Below are positions 5,947 through 8,665 of a stretch of DNA of 8,665 nt, piece after piece; position 1 is the stretch's first letter, and each line of letters opens with the position of its first letter. Made by a program: the position numbers and the translations under genes. The DNA comes from Campylobacter sp. (lineage in GTDB: Bacteria; Campylobacterota; Campylobacteria; Campylobacterales; Campylobacteraceae). The stretch lies in NCBI GenBank assembly GCA_017506845.1, contig JAFVMP010000028.1, positions 1-8,665 of the forward strand. The letters are read 5' to 3'. The notes below the pieces were generated by a model, which saw nothing but the letters and a program-made list of their open reading frames with translations, did no database searches and was not told where the DNA came from.

Positions 5947-6753
5947 ATGAGAGTTTTCTTTTTTCTTTTAATTTTTGCCATATGTAGTTGGGCTGGAACT
6001 ATATTTAATGGTGGTTTAGAAATTTTAAGCATCAAATCATCTGAAGCTGGGGATTTAAAAGTAGATAATAAATCAGTATCATGGCTAAATCATCCTAGCA
6101 AAGATGGCTTAAAAATAGCCATAATCCCAGCGAGCTACTATGCTAAAAATGATATAAATATCACAAATAGCCTAAATGGACAAAGTAGTCTAAAAGTTTT
6201 AAAAGTAGAGCAAAAAGAGTATAAAAAAGAGAGTATTAAGGTTGCCCCAGCAAAGGCTAATCCACCAAAAAGTGTTATGAAACGCATAGAAAAAGAGAGA
6301 AATGAGGCTATAGAGGTTTATAGGAGTATTACTCCAAATTTGCTAGTTAATAGCAAGTTTATAGCTCCGATGAGTAGTTTTATTACTAGTCAATATGGAA
6401 ATGCTAGAGTTTTTAATAATAGTATTAAAAGCTATCATGGTGGAACAGATTATAGAGCTCCAATTGGTCAAAAGGTAATAGCTGCAAATGATGGTATAGT
6501 AAGGATTGCTAAAGATAGATATTATGCTGGAAAAAGCGTTATAATTGATCATGGTGGCGGTATTTATACTCAATATTATCACTTAGATAGGATTGATGTT
6601 AAAGTAGGTCAAAAAGTCTCTAAAGGCGATCAAATAGGCCTTAGTGGTGCAACTGGTAGGGTAAGTGGCCCACATCTACACTTTGGCGTAATAATAAGAA
6701 ACATACAAGTAGATCCATTAGTTTTTATAGAAAAATTCAACTCTCTTTTTTAA
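5947..6753 (+). CDS. Exported M23 family (LytM-type) murein endopeptidase
   Basis: This is a zinc metallopeptidase predicted to cut peptide cross-links of peptidoglycan in the periplasm. The 268 residues begin with a signal peptide (MRVFFFLLIFAICSWA, cut near residue 16), followed by an N-terminal region (about 17-100), a charged helical linker (about 105-125) and the M23 domain (about 135-260). All key residues are present: His164 and Asp168 in HGGTD, His212 in YHLD, and His243 and His245 in GPHLHFG; His164, Asp168 and His245 should bind zinc. The enzyme is therefore probably active, unlike degenerate EnvC/NlpD-type LytM proteins. In Campylobacter and Helicobacter, related M23 enzymes help set helical cell shape, but this one cannot be assigned to a named shape gene. 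From memory, C. jejuni also has an M23 peptidase gene beside glyS. No clear ribosome site precedes the ATG, so coupling to the acidic protein is likely. Confidence 0.92.
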   Translation: MRVFFFLLIFAICSWAGTIFNGGLEILSIKSSEAGDLKVDNKSVSWLNHPSKDGLKIAIIPASYYAKNDINITNSLNGQSSLKVLKVEQKEYKKESIKVAPAKANPPKSVMKRIEKERNEAIEVYRSITPNLLVNSKFIAPMSSFITSQYGNARVFNNSIKSYHGGTDYRAPIGQKVIAANDGIVRIAKDRYYAGKSVIIDHGGGIYTQYYHLDRIDVKVGQKVSKGDQIGLSGATGRVSGPHLHFGVIIRNIQVDPLVFIEKFNSLF

Positions 6754-6771
6754 ATTCACATTTTTTAAACA
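6754..6771 (+). promoter_or_regulatory. Candidate regulator site: imperfect TTCAC direct repeat
   Basis: ATTCAC (6754-6759), six bases, then TAAACA (6766-6771) form an imperfect direct repeat with an 11-base period, one helical turn, ending 9 bases before the -10 box where an OmpR-type activator would replace a missing -35. A second perfect TTCAC lies at 6787-6791, 32 bases from the first. From memory, DccR of C. jejuni binds a TTCAC-N6-TTCAC direct repeat. Only one half here is perfect. Confidence 0.35.
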
Positions 6772-6780
6772 ATAGCTGTA

Positions 6781-6786
6781 TATAAT
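6781..6786 (+). promoter_or_regulatory. Promoter (-10 box) of the periplasmic protein/two-component operon
   Basis: A perfect TATAAT preceded by GCTGTA lies in the 63-base gap after the M23 gene, with a T-run (6761-6766) upstream and no TTGACA-like -35. Transcription would begin near 6793, about 24 bases before the ATG at 6817, whose ribosome site is AAAGGA (6805-6810). Confidence 0.65.
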
Positions 6787-6816
6787 TTCACTACATTTTA
6801 ATAGAAAGGATCTAAA

Positions 6817-7254
6817 ATGAAAAAGATATTAAGTATAGCTCTAGTAGCTATGGTAAGCAGTAGCGTGGCATTTGGTGCTGATAGTGCAGCTAAATTAAGC
6901 AAAGAGATGTTTGAGTTTAAAAAAGAGGCTAGTAAAGAGTATTATAAAATTCAAAAAGGTTGTGATGATATTCATGCTAAAATAGCTCAAGCAACTAAAA
7001 ATTTAGACCCTAAACAAAAAGATGAATTCTATAAAGAATTTAGATATCAAATGCGTCAAAATATGGCTAAACTAGATAGAGATGATAAATTTTTTGCCGG
7101 AATTTGCTCTATGAATATGTATAAAAATAACAAAAGAGCAAATATGCAAAATCGCTCAGATCGCCCTGGTAAATTTGCTCCAAACTACCCAAATGGTATC
7201 TATAATCCAGACTGTCCAAATGGTATCTATAATCCAGACTGCCCAATGAGATAA
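6817..7254 (+). CDS. Small helical periplasmic protein with a duplicated Cys-containing C-terminal repeat
   Basis: The 145-residue product has a textbook signal peptide (MKKILSIALVAMVSSSVAFG, cut near residue 20 or 21). Mature residues about 22-110 are predicted mostly helical and very charged, with many Lys, Asp, Glu and Met and two cysteines (49 and 97). The tail is proline/asparagine-rich and contains PNGIYNPDC twice (125-133 and 134-142), adding cysteines 133 and 142. I recognise no family with certainty. The size, helical content, an LDPKQKDEF segment and the position next to a two-component system recall CpxP/Spy-type periplasmic proteins, but this is architecture only. It has its own strong promoter and ribosome site, and ends 3 bases before the response regulator gene, so it may be both a target and a signal partner of that system. 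Confidence 0.85.
   Translation: MKKILSIALVAMVSSSVAFGADSAAKLSKEMFEFKKEASKEYYKIQKGCDDIHAKIAQATKNLDPKQKDEFYKEFRYQMRQNMAKLDRDDKFFAGICSMNMYKNNKRANMQNRSDRPGKFAPNYPNGIYNPDCPNGIYNPDCPMR
7189..7242 (+). repeat. 27-bp in-frame tandem duplication
   Basis: Two adjacent 27-base units (7189-7215 and 7216-7242) are identical except for the last base (TGT versus TGC, both Cys). Each encodes PNGIYNPDC, and CCAA of a third unit begins directly after. The 26/27 identity at DNA level, including silent positions, points to a recent slip or duplication, so copy number may vary between strains without breaking the frame. Confidence 0.93.
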
Positions 7255-7257
7255 GCT

Positions 7258-7926
7258 GTGAGTAGTAAGATACTTCTAGTTGAAGATGAGCCGATGCTAT
7301 GCGAGATGGTCAGCGACTATCTTGCTAGCAACGGATATGAGGTTGTAGGTATTGATAGCTATGATGAGGCTTTGAGTTTAGCATATGAGTGCAAATTTGA
7401 TATATTTATCTTTGATGTTAAGATTATTGGCGGAGATGGATTTGAGCTGCTTAGTCGCTTAAGAGAGTCTGGCGTCGATACTCCTTGTATATTTACTACT
7501 TCATTAAATGATATTAGTGATTTAGCCAAAGGCTTTAAGAGTGGTTGTGATGATTATATTAAAAAGCCATTTGAGTTAGCTGAGTTGCTATTAAGAATTG
7601 ATAATATTTTAAAGCGTAAATTTAGCCATTTAAATAGTGATAATTATATTCAAATATCTAACAATATCAAATTTGACATTATTCAAAAAAAGTTAATTAA
7701 AGATAATGTACCAGTTCAACTAGCTAAAAAAGAGAGTGATCTACTAGCTCTATTTTTAAAAAATAGAGGCAAGATTTTAAGCCGTGATGAAATTTATATG
7801 AATTTATGGGATTATGGCCAGATACCAAGTGAGTTAAGTCTAAGAGTATATATAAGAAATTTGCGTAAAATTATAGGCGAAGATAAAATAATATCGCACC
7901 CAAAATTAGGGTATGAATATGCATAG
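7258..7926 (+). CDS. OmpR-family two-component response regulator
   Basis: This is a cytoplasmic DNA-binding regulator of 222 residues. Residues 1 to about 120 form the receiver domain: the acidic pocket Glu9/Asp10/Glu11, phospho-acceptor Asp53 (IFDVKIIGGDG), switch residue Thr81 and Lys103 in KKPF. Residues about 128-222 form the winged-helix output domain, with LAKKESDLLALFLKNRGKIL in the first helices, LSLRVYIRNLRKII in the recognition helix and the wing ending HPKLGYEYA. The start is GTG, 3 bases after the periplasmic-protein stop, with only a weak ribosome site (GAGA), so coupled translation is likely. Its last 8 bases overlap the kinase gene, its probable partner. It could be an orthologue of a named Campylobacter regulator such as DccR, but I cannot settle that from sequence alone. 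Confidence 0.94.
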   Translation: MSSKILLVEDEPMLCEMVSDYLASNGYEVVGIDSYDEALSLAYECKFDIFIFDVKIIGGDGFELLSRLRESGVDTPCIFTTSLNDISDLAKGFKSGCDDYIKKPFELAELLLRIDNILKRKFSHLNSDNYIQISNNIKFDIIQKKLIKDNVPVQLAKKESDLLALFLKNRGKILSRDEIYMNLWDYGQIPSELSLRVYIRNLRKIIGEDKIISHPKLGYEYA

Positions 7927-8665
7927 CAAAAAGTATATTTTGCCTATATTTTTGCTCTATACTCTTTCTAGTATGTTTTTTTTAATCGGTTTTGCTACAA
8001 TGTATTATAAAGAGGCTAAATCAAAGATTGTGGAGCATCATAAAATTCATCTTGAGAGATTTTCTAAAGAGCTTGAATATCTACTTCGATTAAATAATAA
8101 TATAGATAATATTATGAAATTAAAAAGTATTTATCAAATCAATCTATATAACATCAAAACACATAGATATATATATAAAAGCTTTGATATGCCAAAATTT
8201 AAAGGAGAGTTTTATCTAGCAAATGATGCATTATATATGAAAGAAAATATTCACTCTAGAATGCGTAAAATTGAGCTAATAGTGGAGCTAAAAAATCAAG
8301 ATATAGCAGATGATATTGATAATTTATTTTGGCGTGTTTGGTTTGTGGCTGGAGTTGTTTTTGTATTTATTGGGATAATTGCATTTGTTTTAGTTAGGCT
8401 TGCATATTTACCTCTTTTAGCACAGATTAGAGCTCTTAATAACTTTATTACTGATACAACGCATGAGATTAATACTCCACTTAGTGTAATATTAATGAGT
8501 AGTGAAATGTTTGATAAAAATCCACCAAAATATCTAGATAATATAAAAATTGCAGCTAAGACTTTAAGTGGAATTTATAATGATTTAGCATTAAATTTAA
8601 AAAATAATCCAAATAGTATTAGTAAATTTGATGTGCAAAAATTAATTGAGAGTCGCATTAAACTA
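7919..8665 (+). CDS. Membrane sensor histidine kinase (cut by window end)
   Basis: The first 249 residues are present, open to the last base. Two membrane helices (about 6-30 and 139-162) enclose a periplasmic sensor domain of about 108 residues, rich in Lys, Asn and Ile, with no recognisable fold. After the second helix, residues about 175-228 are the HisKA dimerisation segment, with phospho-acceptor His182 in DTTHEINTP; the following Glu183 and Pro187 are typical. The ATP-binding domain lies beyond the window. The small sensor domain lacks a HAMP-length linker, a compact layout seen in several epsilonproteobacterial kinases with the same THE-NTP motif. The ATG at 7919 follows AGGG (7908-7911) at a 7-base spacing; an in-frame ATG at 7913 is too near that site. 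The start overlaps the response regulator by 8 bases. Confidence 0.93.
   Translation, partial: MHSKKYILPIFLLYTLSSMFFLIGFATMYYKEAKSKIVEHHKIHLERFSKELEYLLRLNNNIDNIMKLKSIYQINLYNIKTHRYIYKSFDMPKFKGEFYLANDALYMKENIHSRMRKIELIVELKNQDIADDIDNLFWRVWFVAGVVFVFIGIIAFVLVRLAYLPLLAQIRALNNFITDTTHEINTPLSVILMSSEMFDKNPPKYLDNIKIAAKTLSGIYNDLALNLKNNPNSISKFDVQKLIESRIKL

Noticed and set aside
6343..6582. A 79-residue open frame on the minus strand inside the M23 peptidase gene
   Set aside because: It is antisense to the catalytic domain and its Ile/Ser/Asn-rich, repetitive text is typical of a reverse-strand shadow in AT-rich DNA.

Overview
This AT-rich window looks like chromosomal DNA of a Campylobacter (Epsilonproteobacteria/Campylobacterota). 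The grounds are the codon use, promoters with a good TATAAT -10 box but no clear -35, AAGGAG-type ribosome sites, very tight gene packing, and the protein families present. The species cannot be fixed from the sequence; the gene order looks more like a non-jejuni Campylobacter. I see no rRNA, tRNA, CRISPR array, insertion sequence or phage gene.

Region 1 (1-5065) is one plus-strand operon. After the last 35 codons of an unidentified upstream gene, a promoter (-10 at 164-169) precedes five genes that abut or overlap: purU (formyltetrahydrofolate deformylase), trmL (tRNA wobble 2'-O-methyltransferase), a secreted endonuclease/exonuclease/phosphatase-fold protein with an extra C-terminal domain, a 58-residue single-pass membrane protein that starts with TTG and is easily missed, and glyS (glycyl-tRNA synthetase beta subunit). 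A 10-bp-stem terminator closes the operon.

Region 2 (5066-5733) holds a possible small structured RNA (own TATAAT box, then a stem of about 20 bp broken by a bulge and an internal loop) and a lone minus-strand gene for a small exported protein of unknown function. A 119-bp divergent promoter region follows.

Region 3 (5734-6753) is a two-gene unit: a very acidic 69-residue protein and, 3 bases later, an exported M23 (LytM-type) murein endopeptidase with complete zinc and catalytic residues.

Region 4 (6754-8665) is a signalling unit: a promoter with TTCAC elements, a small helical periplasmic protein ending in a nearly perfect 27-bp tandem duplication (two copies of PNGIYNPDC), an OmpR-family response regulator 3 bases downstream, and an overlapping membrane histidine kinase cut by the window end. 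The most interesting points are this periplasmic protein/two-component unit and the candidate RNA at about 5117-5207. Most of the rest is ordinary core genome.
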